From Psococerastis gibbosa (lineage: Eukaryota; Arthropoda; Insecta; Psocodea; Psocidae), in NCBI GenBank assembly GCA_963971405.1, contig OZ020491.1:27675019-27739018 (forward strand): 64,000 bases of DNA, written 5' to 3'. The notes under the pieces were generated by a model, which had not been told where the DNA came from, searched no databases, and saw only the letters and a program-made list of their open reading frames with translations. Positions 1 through 10,110 of this stretch are shown piece after piece. A program made the translations under genes and the position numbers. Within the stretch, counting starts at the first letter, position 1; every line of letters begins with the position of its first letter.

Positions 1-95
1 CTTGTGCGAGTCTCTACACATCATGCGATCGGAGACGTGTCGTAACTCAACACAGGTATTACCTATATAGGCGACTGAAGAGGTTACAGTTATTG
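1..95 (+). repeat. Interspersed repeat family G, truncated by window edge
   Basis: This matches 5200-5330 and 23367-23475, sharing a core around GCGATCGGAGACGTGTCGTA. Fuller copies end in an A-rich tail after a CAATAAA-like string (about 23493), which suggests a retroposed non-autonomous element. No coding sequence is seen. Confidence 0.6.
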
Positions 96-205
96 AATGG
101 CCTACTTGTCCAATGCCAACAACCCTATGGATTTCGGACTTATTTGTATTGTTTCCGTATGAATTGAACTGGCATACGGTCTCGATGACAACTTATATAC
201 TTCTT
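96..205 (+). repeat. Interspersed repeat family C, partial
   Basis: It contains TTGTCCAATGCCAACAACCC and ATGGATTTCGGAC, shared with 26300-26345 and 53548-53585. It abuts the family G fragment. No coding function is seen. Confidence 0.55.
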
Positions 206-280
206 TCAAAACTACAAAAAAAGAAATATCTTACCCTACCCCAATTATTCCAGGGGATTGCGCTAGGGCAGAGACAACAT

Positions 281-313
281 ACATACATACATACATATAT
301 ACATACATATATA
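281..313. repeat. (CATA)n/(TA)n microsatellite
   Basis: A run of ACATACATAC units grades into ATATATAC. It produces a spurious Tyr-Ile-His reading frame. Confidence 0.9.
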
Positions 314-404
314 CTGTATTGAAAAATATAATAATATATAAAAATATTGAAAAGCAGTGTTTCTTCATTATTTTTTAATTGATAATTTACCCTGTACATT
401 TCAT

Positions 405-1440
405 TATGTGGTGCTCTTATACCCGGAGTTGATTGCATTAGATTTAAGCAGGAGAAAGTTTTCGTGGTTTTCCTCATTGTAATGTTTTTTTTCCACAATA
501 TATTCTTTCTTTATTACCAGTCTATCATGATGATTCTTCCATATAAACGTAATTCTGTGGTGCTCTTATATCCGGAGCTGACTGCCTTCAGCCGAAGAAA
601 GTTTTCGTGGTTTTCCGTATTGCATTTTTCTTAATTCATTTTTTTTCTTTATTACCAGCCTATCGTGATTATTCTTCCCAATGCATGGTTCTCTTATATC
701 CGGAGTTAACTGCATTTGCTTTCAGCAAAGAAAGTTTTCCGATTTTTCCTCATTGTATTGTCTATTCTCTACATTCATTCTTTATTACCAGCATATCATG
801 ATGATTCTTCCCTATACAAGTAATTCTGTGGTTCTCTTATATCCGGAGTTAACTGCATTTGCTTTCAGCAAAGAAAGTTTTCCTATTTTTCCTCATTGTA
901 TTGTCTTTTCTCTACATTCATTCTTTATTACCAGTATATCATGATGATTCTTCCCTATACAAGTAATTCTGTGGTTCTCTTATATCCGGAGTTAACTGCA
1001 TTTGCTTTCAGCAAAGAAAGTTTTCCTATTTTTCCTCATTGTATTGTCTTTTCTCTACATTCATTCTATATTACCAGCATATCATGATGATTCTTCCCTA
1101 TACAAGTAATTCTGTGGTTCTCTTATATCCGGAGTTAACTGCATTTGCTTTCAGCAAAGAAAGTTTTCCTATTTTTCCTCATTGTATTGTCTTTTCTCTA
1201 CATTCAATCTATATTACCAGCATATCATGATGATTCTTCCCTATACAAGTAATTCTGTGGTTCTCTTATATCCGGAGTTAACTGCATTTGCTTTCAGCAA
1301 AGTTTTCCTTTTTTTCCTCATTGTATTGTCTTTTCTCTACATTCAATCTATATTACCAGCATATCATGATGATTCTTCACTATACAAGTAATTCTGTGGT
1401 TCTCTTATATCCGGAGCTGACAGCATTAGCCTTCGGCAGA
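405..1440 (+). repeat. Tandem array, unit about 143 bp, eight units
   Basis: Units are marked by GGTTCTCTTATATCCGGAG near 410, 557, 683, 830, 973, 1116, 1258 and 1397. The inner units (about 830-1390) are nearly identical. The outer two on the left carry many substitutions and length changes. Each unit includes a pyrimidine-rich stretch ending in ATTACCAG. Short open frames of 63-87 codons here are the same frame repeated and show no protein-like features. From 1441 to 1768 I see no feature. Confidence 0.92.
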
Positions 1441-1768
1441 AGAAAGCTTTCTTTGTTGTCCGCGTGTTGCCTGGCTGTCATGAAGCACAGCGGCTCATTT
1501 CATTATTTCAGTTGGGTCTCGGCGGCCGGCGCGTGTAGACCATAGTTGCTTTAGGAGTGTGTTGTTCGCATCGAGGTTTCCCCACGATCCACGTGCTTTT
1601 AATTTTGTGAAATATTCGACTATCTATTTATTTGCTGGTAGATTTTGTGTTCTTCTACATGTCATTTTGTCACGATATTTCTTACACGAAGAAACAAAGT
1701 ATTAAGCTATTTGTTATAATGGATTGATAATACAGTACATTAGTTACTAAGTAGTAAATAGCCTAGTA

Positions 1769-2180
1769 CAGTGGTTCCGTACCACTGTACCAGTCTGTGG
1801 GCCACTCAGGCCGACAATGTGTCGCTGTAGGCCACCCCTTCACATTTATTTTTATTATTATTATTTTTTTTTTTTTTAGAAATCTAAGTCTTTCAAAGAT
1901 ATTACTATATTTAGCTTACAGTATTGAAAAATAATTTCAGTTTTGTCATTTTATGTATACTTGTCTTGTTGAAAAAATTGGAATATATTTGATTTGATTT
2001 GACAGTATGATTTTAATGTACGGCAAAGTTAATGTGAAACTTGTGCACACTTGTTTTTTACAAGTTGTTATTGTTCTCGGCGTAGTGTTCTTGTTAATAG
2101 CTACGCTTTAGTCACTGCAGGCATTCTCGAGGACCATTTGCAAGGGTTTCGCGGACCACCGCTCCGGTTGGGAACCACTG
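1769..2180. mobile_element. hAT-type MITE, 412 bp, with 8-bp target duplication
   Basis: The element begins CAGTGGTTCC and ends GGAACCACTG, the terminus typical of Charlie-like hAT elements. It is flanked on both sides by the same 8 bp, GCCTAGTA (1761-1768 and 2181-2188). It has no transposase ORF, so it is non-autonomous and depends on an unseen hAT transposase. An internal AT-rich stretch includes an oligo-T run. Confidence 0.9.
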
Positions 2181-2286
2181 GCCTAGTATAATGGTTTTTT
2201 TAACGTCTTGAATTAGTTGAATTTCTTGCCTGTTCTACACGGTTAAGTATAATGAAACGTTACCTTGAATTCTGCTTGCCCATTCG

Positions 2287-2430
2287 CAGCGGCGTAGCCA
2301 GATTTTTTTTTTTTTTGGGGGGGGGGTCCAGTTTTCATGCAACATCAATACATAAAGTTTGCCCACTTACGATAGGATAGGGGGACGGTGTTTCATTTGG
2401 CTCTCCCCCCCCAATTTTTGTGATAGAGTT
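2287..2430 (+). repeat. G-run repeat fragment
   Basis: GGCGTAGCCAG is followed by a long T run and then a G run, a pattern repeated near 41768-41830. It looks like one end of a hAT-like element, but I could not find a matching second end. Nothing else is recognised to about 2640. Confidence 0.4.
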
Positions 2431-2647
2431 GAAAAGATGAAAGCCGTTCTCATGGACGTACGCATCGTCTAATTATGATCTTAATTTCCCTTGCCCTGGC
2501 ACCCGAGGGTTCGGTAGGTAGGGTCTCTCATGAGGAAGGGTTTTGAAAAAAAAAATAGGCCTGACATTGAGGAGTTTTACACATTTTGATGTATATATGA
2601 CAATGTACGTCTTGTAACGTATTCTAATAACGTTTAGGTTTTACAGC

Positions 2648-2734
2648 CGAAGAAAAGGGGACCCGGGGTTATTTTGAAAAAGAATAGAGCCAAAATAATG
2701 GAATTTACGCACAATAAATGCAGTTATGTTTATT
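2648..2734 (+). repeat. Direct-repeat segment, left copy, interrupted by the Helentron-like element
   Basis: This 87-bp stretch recurs at 3699-3785, where it runs on uninterrupted. The left copy is interrupted at its right end by the element at 2735-3614. The right copy therefore serves as an internal empty-site control. Confidence 0.8.
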
Positions 2735-3614
2735 GCTTTCCAATTTATACGTAGTATAAGGAAAGCTTTGTGACGGTCGAAATTTTCGATTCCGAGATTT
2801 CAACGGATTTACACGTTTTAAGGTCCCAGGTACCCAAAAAAGTGGTTTTTACGAAATGTCTGTCTGTCTGTCGTTCTGTCTGTCTGTCTGTCTGTCTGTG
2901 CGTCGATTTCCGGGCAAACTACTCCTCCCATTTTTATGAAATTCGGCATGTAGGTTCACAAAAATCATGCCTCGGAACGAATTTTTTTATTTGGGGCTAA
3001 CTTAATTTGGGGGGGGGGGGGTTTATTCTCAAAAAACTCCAAAAAAACGTCTAAAAAAATTATATTTCTCAAAAGCGGCTCCAATGATTTCTTTTAAATT
3101 CACATATATTGTATTCGTTATTAATGTTAACGAAATGCGGGGGGTCGCTTGCCCCGTGATAGTTTGGTTTTGGGGGTAAAAAATAAAAATAACTAAATTT
3201 TAATGAAAAATTACTAAAAAATAATTTTTCTGCGAAACCTTTCTATCGATGATTTCTACCTTCAGGTATGTTTTAGGTGTTAAATTGAGTAACGAAACCA
3301 GACAGGTTGCTTTCCCAGAAAAGTATTTCGTTTTGTAAAAGAAAAAATGTTTTTTTGAAAAAATGATAGAAAATTCACCCTTAAATGCATTGCGTGCCCT
3401 GCCAGTATTGCTGTGTGGTAATGTGTTGGTTGGTCTGACCTATCTAGAATTTACCTCACCTCCAGTGACGTCAGGTGGACAACCCCCCCCCCCCCCCCCA
3501 CGAGATATCGGAAATTTAACCATGGGAAAATTATTTAACATGAAATTACTCATTTTCTCTATCTACTAATTTTGATAAATTGGAAAGCATGTTCGAGTAA
3601 ACTCGGACCGGTTC
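2735..3614 (+). mobile_element. Helentron/HINE-like non-autonomous element, copy D1
   Basis: This is a full-length copy of the commonest element in the window. The 5' end TGCTTTCCAATTTATAC folds with the following GTATAAGGAAAGC into a hairpin. The inverse, ATAAATTGGAAAGCA, sits about 30 bp inside the 3' end, followed by a short CGAGT-AA-ACTCG hairpin and the terminus GGACCGGTTC. A (CTGT)n microsatellite lies about 130 bp in. Compared with the uninterrupted copy of the flank at 3699-3800, nothing was duplicated on insertion. Asymmetric inverted repeats, a 3' hairpin, an internal microsatellite and no target duplication are the layout of Helentron-associated elements (HINEs). No protein is encoded; open frames across it are incidental. 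Confidence 0.75.
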
Positions 3615-3698
3615 TATTTTACATGTGAAGATTATTACAGTGAACAGGGGGGGATACCCCGGGGAATAAATATCTAAAATATTTGTTGTTTTGCTTAT

Positions 3699-3990
3699 TA
3701 AAGAAAAGGGGACCCGGGGGTTATTTTGAAAAAGAATAGGGCCAAAGTAGTGGAATTTACGCACAATAAATGCAGTTATGTTTATATTTTACATGTGAAC
3801 AATATTACAGCGAATTTTAAAGATAGGCCTGAAATAGTTTGTCGAAATAAAATTTTGATTTTGCAGACGATAAATTTATTAACAAAACTGGAAATAGGGG
3901 GACCGGGGTCTCCCCGGACGAATTTTTTAAAATTTGAAAAATTCTGGAAAAAAAAAAAAAAATTCTGAAAAATTTGTTTGGGGGACTAGC
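3699..3990 (+). repeat. Direct-repeat segment, right (uninterrupted) copy
   Basis: It repeats 2648-2734 and then continues through ATTTTACATGTGAAC, the sequence found immediately right of element D1 at 3615. It is the reference empty site. Nothing else is recognised to about 4590 apart from a G run at 4084-4100 after CAGGGACGGATTCAGG, a possible hAT-like end. Confidence 0.7.
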
Positions 3991-4591
3991 CACTGCCCAT
4001 TCAAGTTTACAAACGTTTCTGAATTTATTTACCCAACTTCAACTGCTACATTATCTCCACCCAGGGACGGATTCAGGCAATGTGGGGGGGGGGGGGGGGA
4101 GGTACAGAAGGAAAAAACAGGGCTACGGGGTTTATTTAAAGAACTGTATTCCCGGAGAAGTTATTCTATAGGTAATCACCTTGTTACGGCTCCAGTAGAT
4201 TATCACTTTATTCCATTTGTACCTCCTGATAAGATTGGTGAAGATGACGTAATCGCCGAAAGGCATTAAAAATAGAGTAGGTCCCTTAAAATGGCATTCA
4301 TAGGGTACGCTATGTGTAGCTCTTTGTTGCAGTCGTGCGATATGGTACCAGTATAATGTGTTGGGTGTGCACAAAGTGCTATGGCGATAACAGTTTATTG
4401 CTAGTTAGGCTGTTATTGCAGACTTTATCGGTACCCAGAATTGAGACTGTTTGGCCTTCACCTCAAACAGCTCTGTACCTGAAACTGTTGCTACAGCAGA
4501 CGATAGTCGCCAGTGCCGTAGGGAGGGCATCCGGAGAGCAGTCACGATTCCGCGGTTGTTTCCACGTGGAAGCTGGCGGAACTCGCCATAA

Positions 4592-4967
4592 GGCGCCCAT
4601 TCCACCGACCGGCTAGGACTATTTACAAAAACAGTGACGTGGTAGCAGACATTCAAGACTTAGGCGGGGTTTCCACCGACGTCGCATTGCAGAATTGACG
4701 GTAATGTTTATTTTCCTCTATGCCATAGTTAAAATTGATCAATGATCATACAGTAAAATCACAAACAAACAAACTAAAATTAAAACTGGCGTCATGGGAT
4801 ATGTTAAGTACAAACATTTTAATAGATTTCTATAAAAAGAAAAATTCCGTCAATGTCATTTGCATTCTGCAATGCGAGGTCGATGGAAACGCCACCTAAG
4901 TCTTGAATGTCTGCTACCACATCACCGTTTTTGTAAATAGCCCTAGCCGGTCGGTGGAATGGGCACC
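4592..4967. mobile_element. PIF/Harbinger-like MITE, 376 bp, TSD TAA
   Basis: The terminal inverted repeats exceed 100 bp, beginning GGCGCCCATTCCACCGACCG and ending in its complement. The central region holds TTGATCAATGATCA and no ORF. The 3-bp sequence TAA flanks both ends (4589-4591 and 4968-4970). A TNA-type 3-bp duplication points to the PIF/Harbinger superfamily. Related copies lie at 45017, 49786 and 50548. Confidence 0.88.
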
Positions 4968-4994
4968 TAAGCCTAATACAGTCAAAAGCTAGCT

Positions 4995-5130
4995 ATTTAG
5001 ATTGCAAGTACACTCGTATCTGTACTTGGTTAATTCATGCTGTTGTCTGTTTCGTAGCGTTAATGGTAAGCTTGTCTCAGCTGTCCATTATCGCTTGTAG
5101 CCGGTGTAGGTTGACATCGAGAACGTATAC
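4995..5130 (-). repeat. Family C repeat
   Basis: The complement of the segment seen at 26390-26497 and 53640-53738, including GGTAAGCTTGTCTCAGC. Confidence 0.6.
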
Positions 5131-5149
5131 AAGTTTGTGGGACCAATAG

Positions 5150-5335
5150 AGTGAATCAGTGAGGTAGAGGCTCGCCAAGTGGCATGGAGGTAGCTTAGTT
5201 GTGAATCTCTTCACACCATTCGATCGGAGACGTGTCGTAACTCAAAACATGTATATTAAGTACTTAGTGAGGCCACTGAAGTGAAGAGCGGTTTCGGACA
5301 CATTCATTAAATTGCTTGTATGCAAATAATATTGA
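5150..5335 (+). repeat. Family G repeat
   Basis: It shares GATCGGAGACGTGTCGTAAC with position 1 and 23393, and ends in an A-rich tail at 5332-5342. Confidence 0.6.
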
Positions 5336-5504
5336 AAAAAAAGGATATTAAGTAAACAATTTTATGTTGTAATACATGAAATGCTGAATAACTTGTATTT
5401 TGCAACTAAACTTTAAAAATAATCTGTGCGGGGGGGAGGGGGGGGGGGGTAAGCTTGTCTATCCCTAGTTTCTTCGTTGCTCTGACCGTGATATGTCAGA
5501 ACAT

Positions 5505-5640
5505 GTTGTTGGTTCGAGTCCGACACTTGCTACATTTTCTGGCCATGCTTCGGAGGGCATGTAAAGCAGGCGGTCCCGGGTCTTCCTTGTTGAGTGTAAG
5601 ACAGGGCTTTATAGCGCTAGGTTGTGGAAGAGGCTAAAAG
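5505..5640 (+). mobile_element. SINE-A fragment
   Basis: It retains the B box GGTTCGAGTCC and the body (GGCCATGCTTCGGAGGGCAT) of the tRNA-derived SINE seen intact at 8731. The tRNA A-box portion is replaced by unrelated sequence. A G-run follows at 5675. From 5760 to 6040 nothing is recognised. Confidence 0.75.
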
Positions 5641-6040
5641 CCGGTTTGGTCTGTTAGTTCACATAGTGCGTTGGAGGGGGGGGGGGGGTTGATTTGCTCG
5701 CCACCCAGTGAACTTATGCAGGATACGGTCAGGCTTCAAAAATTTTACCCGCCCCCCTCACCAAAAAATACTAGTGTGTGTTGCGGGAGGGGGTGGGGAC
5801 CCAAATTGCTTTTTGCCCCGAAGTCCATGATATGATTCTCTCTTGCTTGACAGAAGAATACGAACCTGACATCTTGTAGGCTATGACTGCGGCCCTCGTT
5901 GATTTTCAAGTATGACGGCACTAAACTTCGGTATAATAGCCTATAATTGACATTGTCGATACATTACATCACTATCCACACGTGCCTAAATATCAATGTC
6001 ACCTGTCAATGTGCCTCACAACGTTTCTGGCACCTTCTCG

Positions 6041-6990
6041 CCAGATATTTGTTGGGGCGCAAGTAGTCTAGCTGGTAGAGACGTGGATTATAAACCTGAA
6101 GAAACTTGGATCGATTCCTAACCATCGGTTAAAATTGACATTGTCGATACATTACACGTGTCTATAAATACAATGTGCCTCACAACGTTTCTGGCACCTT
6201 GTCGCCAGATATTTGTTGGGACGCAGGTAGTCTAGCTGGTAGAGACGTGGATTATAAACCTGAAGAAACTTGGATCGATTCCTAACCATCGGTTAAAATT
6301 GACATTGTCGATACATTACAATACAATGTCCCCTGTCAATGTGCCTCAAAATGTTTTTGTCACCTTCTCGCCAGATATTTGGGACTGAGGTAATCTAGCT
6401 GATAGAGAGTTGGGCTAAGAACCTGAAGAAAGTTGGATCGATTCCTAACCATCGGTTAAAATTGACATTGTCGGTACATTACACGTGCCCTATAAATACA
6501 ATGTCCCCTGTCAATGTGCCTCACAACGTTTCTGGCACCTTGTCGCCAGATATTTGTTGAGACGCAGGTAGTCTAGCTGGTAGAGAAGTGGATTATAAAC
6601 CTGAAGAAACTTGGATCGATTCCTAACATCGGTTAAAATTGACATTGTCGATACATTACACGTGCCAAAATACAATGTCCCCTGTCAATGTGCCTCAGAA
6701 TGTTTTTGTCACCTTCTCGCCAGATATTTGGGACTGAGGTAATCTAGCTGATAGAGACCTGGGCTAAGAACCTGAAGAAAGTTGGATAGACTCCTGCTGA
6801 CCATCGGTATGATAGTCGAAACATCAATGTCACCTGTCAATATGCCTCAAAACGTTTTTGTCACTTTTGCATATTTTAGCCTAAACATCAATGTCACCTG
6901 TCAATATGCCTCAAAACGTTTTTGTCACTTTTGCATATTTTAGCCTAAACATCAATGTCACCTGTCGATGTGCCTCAAAACCTAGCCATC
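6041..6990 (+). repeat. Tandem array of about 170-bp units carrying tRNA-like segments, plus 64-bp repeats
   Basis: Five units begin at CGCCAGATATTTG near 6041, 6209, 6369, 6545 and 6718. Each contains a segment resembling a tRNA: TAGTCTAGCTGGTAGAGA in the A-box position and GGATCGATTCC in the B-box position about 40 bp later. From 6825 a second register of 64-bp units (CATCAATGTCACCTGTCAA) repeats about 2.5 times. The arrangement suggests a tRNA-derived SINE head that became a satellite. No tRNA gene is called because a full cloverleaf is not evident. Confidence 0.75.
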
Positions 6991-7338
6991 GTCCGTCAGT
7001 AGATAGTCTATAATTCACTTTATAGATACATTATTGCGTCACTATTTTACACACGAACCTATTGTGTTCAATTTCTTTGGGGAAGATGAAAGAACCATGC
7101 AAATATGTAGATCTACTTGTGCAGTGTACAGTATCTTTAGATCGAATAAAAATTCCCATTATTTAGGTAATTCTGAAACCTGGTTTATTCGTTGTAATTC
7201 TTCAAAACCGCGCGGAAACCCAATATATAAGGGATGAATTTGTTTCTAATCTGGAGTGATACGCCTCTAGAAGATCTTATAAAGGAATTCATCAACCATT
7301 TATAAAAGAATCATCTAGCTTAACACTTTCAATGTCGA

Positions 7339-7340
7339 TG

Positions 7341-7371
<31 letters not shown>
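7339..7371. repeat. Poly(A) tract
   Basis: An uninterrupted A run of about 33 nt, possibly the tail of a decayed retroelement. 6990-7338 shows no recognisable feature. Confidence 0.85.
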
Positions 7372-7373
<2 letters not shown>

Positions 7374-7584
7374 AAAAGACAGCGGTTTCTTTTTTAGTAT
7401 CTTAGGGTAACTTCCTTCATAAAGCCAACTATACTGTCTATACTGTACCCAAATGATTTGCTTTACAATATGTTGTGATAATTTATCTCCCATATCTTCT
7501 TCTAACTTAAAATTAGAAGATTTAGAAAATTTAGGAAGGGCGGATGATGATGACGATATAGACATATATACTGTATATATAAGG

Positions 7585-7735
7585 CATAAAGCGTGGGTTC
7601 AAATCCCGCCATCTCCAGACTTTTCTAGATTCTATAATTTCGGTTATAACGAGTAGGTTGCCTTTTCAACCTAAGTTAGTTTAATGTCAGTATTATACTA
7701 GTATATGCCATATATATAATTGTATATACAATATA
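7585..7735 (+). mobile_element. SINE-B copy (tRNA-derived)
   Basis: The B box GTGGGTTCAAATCCC is followed by the family body TTTCGGTTATAACGAG and CCTTTTCAACCTAAGTTAG. Other copies lie at 24421(-), 35505, 37300, 44770 and 45462. The A-box half is missing. Confidence 0.7.
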
Positions 7736-8339
7736 TTCTACATAATCTTCTTCAAATTTTTCTGCTTTTTCTGTTTCTTCTTCTTCTTCTTTTACTTCTT
7801 CCACCTCGGCGCTACAATTCGCACCACTTCTCTCCCCCACTGACATCTTCCATAGGTCACTTTCCACCTCGTCTCCTCATCTGTTCCATGGCCTTGCCGC
7901 TTTCTGCCACCACCGTGTCGCTCTGATGTATACGGAATATGGAACTCAGTGCTGAGTGAACAATGTCTTTTTAAGATCTCGACGTTCATATCGTAAATAG
8001 ATAGACTTGGGTATAATAGCGGCTGTGAGTTCCTTTGGAGGGTTAAATAACAAAGGGAGTAATTAAGGGAGGAGGGCATTTGGAGGGGGGACGGGAGGAT
8101 AGAATCAGATATCGCATGTAAATGTAATGTAAAAGGTAGTAATTCTACAAATGTCTAATTGCCCCCCTTCTACGTTTTAAAGCTTATAATATCAGGTGTC
8201 TTTTAAGACTCCCCCTTTTCGGCAATCTTTCGACTTTTCTTGGCATCGTTTTAGAATGGAAATTTTGCCCTATGGTGACCAATCAAAAATCGTTTTCCCG
8301 CCGCGTATTCGATTTCGAATAAAAATTTCGAAAGAAATA

Positions 8340-8660
8340 ATTGCACATAAATAAATTTATAAATATATACAGCATTTCTGTTAAATTATACAATCAAGTA
8401 ATCAACTAGTAATTCACCAGAAAGTATAAACTAAAATCGTCAAATCCAGGTAGTTCTGTCATTGTCATTGTGCTAGTGCCTCAGCAGTAACAGTGTAGAA
8501 AGCTTTCTCTAAGAGTTGGTCTCTAAGTAATTTAGGGAAGTTTGTAGCATTTCTCGAGGTCTTCCCGTTGTCTTGTGTTGTAGGTGTGGGTGTCCCCATT
8601 TTGTTTAAATTTCCCCCACACCTCAGGCTTTAAGATGTGTAAAATGCATCTAAATAAATA
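8340..8660 (-). pseudogene. 3' end of a non-LTR retrotransposon (same family as 62013-62655)
   Basis: Read on the minus strand, the segment contains the end of a reverse-transcriptase ORF, with residues like LEKAFYTVTAEALAQ before the stop, and a 3' tail shared with 62013-62340. An internal deletion removes part of the frame relative to that copy. It is a dead 5'-truncated LINE fragment. Between 7735 and 8340 nothing else is identified. Confidence 0.65.
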
Positions 8661-8730
8661 TGTGGGCTATGGGGCCAAATAACAAGTGCAAACTAGGGTA
8701 ACTTGACTTGACACTATAAGTTATTATCAG

Positions 8731-8935
8731 GACATGTATAGTGTAGTGGTACGGACTCTGACTTTCACACGAAAGGTTGTTGGTTCGAGTCCCACACTGG
8801 CTACATTTTCTGGCCATGCTTCGGAGGGCATGTAAAGCAGGCGGTCCGGGCCTTCCTAGTTGAGTGTAAGAGAGGGCTTTATAGCCCTAACTCCGCTAGG
8901 TTGGCTTAGTAATAGAAACAATAAAAAGTCCTTAT
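8731..8935 (+). mobile_element. SINE-A, near-complete reference copy
   Basis: A tRNA-derived head with A box (TAGTGTAGTGGT) and B box GGTTCGAGTCCC is followed by a family-specific body (CATTTTCTGGCCATGCTTCG, GAGAGGGCTTTATAGCCCTA) and the tail GCTTAGTAATAGAA plus A-rich sequence. The head looks closest to a Val-type tRNA in its CGAAAGG region, but that assignment is uncertain. Transcription would be by RNA polymerase III from the internal promoter, with mobilisation by a partner LINE. About a dozen copies are in the window. Confidence 0.88.
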
Positions 8936-8984
8936 TAAAAAATTATATAGCCTATTCCGATTCGTCTTGATGAAATCTATTATG

Positions 8985-9228
8985 TGAGCTTGCCAGCCGC
9001 CATACCAAGTTGAATCCAGAGCAGGTTCAAAGCTGCAGATAAATTGGTCGCGTGCACAGTGCCGGTAGGGAAACATGGTAGGACTTGTCCTGGTCACCTC
9101 CGAACTAATCGTGTGACTTCACTGTGTTTCCCAAGTGGTTCGGAATCCACTATAATCAGGAGGTCCACTGGAGTCGTATAGGCCCACACCGTGGCCTGGG
9201 ACTGTGTCAAACCATACTACTACTACTA
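8985..9228 (+). repeat. Family H retroelement 3' end with (TAC)n tail
   Basis: It shares GGTTCGGAATCCACTATAAT and GGCCTGGGACTGTG with 10068, 31622(-) and 41510. The 3' end is a short (CTA/TAC)n run, the kind of microsatellite tail left by non-LTR elements. No intact frame. 9230-9880 shows no feature that I can name. Confidence 0.65.
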
Positions 9229-9889
9229 TGTGAGCTTAAATAATACCTGTGTTTATATTCAGTACCCCTTATGTGTTGTAGCTTATTTTTTTGGCGGTCC
9301 TTCTTCTTAATGATATCTATCAATCAACCAATCAACCTTTGTCCATGGCCCACCAAGGTGGGATAGACGGCGTCCAAAACTAAACGTATGGTATAGGGAA
9401 TGATCTTGTATGTAGGTAGACAGAATCGTGATAGCCAATCGCTAATTTCCATTAATATATCATTAAAACGAACGGGCTACGCACTATATATATTCCTTAT
9501 TAGTGTCACCTTTATACCGTATCTCTTAAATTGACATAACTTAGTCGAATTTCTGACGCTGCTATATTAATGTTCTTACATTGTAGTAGTTTGAGTAGGT
9601 GGGTAGGTCCAAAGATAGTACATATCATATACTGCCATTTACAGGAAATGAAAATGATTTGTCATTTTCGCCCACCGAAATTCGTACATTAATAATTAGT
9701 ATGACATATTCACGATTTCAAAAATATCTTTCATTTGACAGGCATAGCAAGACACTACTACACATAGGCTACTACCAGTTAATAACTGGGAGTTGAGAGA
9801 AACTGGATTTTCTACGGGATTAACGCAGTTTTTAATTCGCATTTTTAGGCCTCATTAATTCATTATAACCTTCATCACGACCCTCCAGT

Positions 9890-10110
9890 CCTGCCAACGG
9901 CCGTACCATGTTGTGTCCACGGGAACAGGGCCTGTTCCAAACTGCCGCAAACTTGGTTGTGTTCACAGCGTTGGGAGGGGAACATGGTGTGACCTGATAA
10001 CGCACTAAGACTACCTGCCAGTCCTGGTCACCTCCGAATTAATTGTGAGAATTTACTATGCTCTCCAAGTGGTTCGGAATCCACTATAATCAGGAGATCC
10101 ACCCTGTCAG
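9890..10110 (+). repeat. Family H fragment, diverged
   Basis: It aligns with 8985-9180 over GGTCACCTCCGAA and GTGGTTCGGAATCCACTATA, and lacks the (TAC)n end. From 10110 to 11300 I see no gene, only C-rich and T-rich runs and a short duplicated ATTCCAAAATG segment (10862, 11115). Confidence 0.55.

Noticed and set aside
607-1545. Series of similar 63-87 codon ORFs
   Set aside because: They repeat with the 143-bp tandem unit and have no protein family features.
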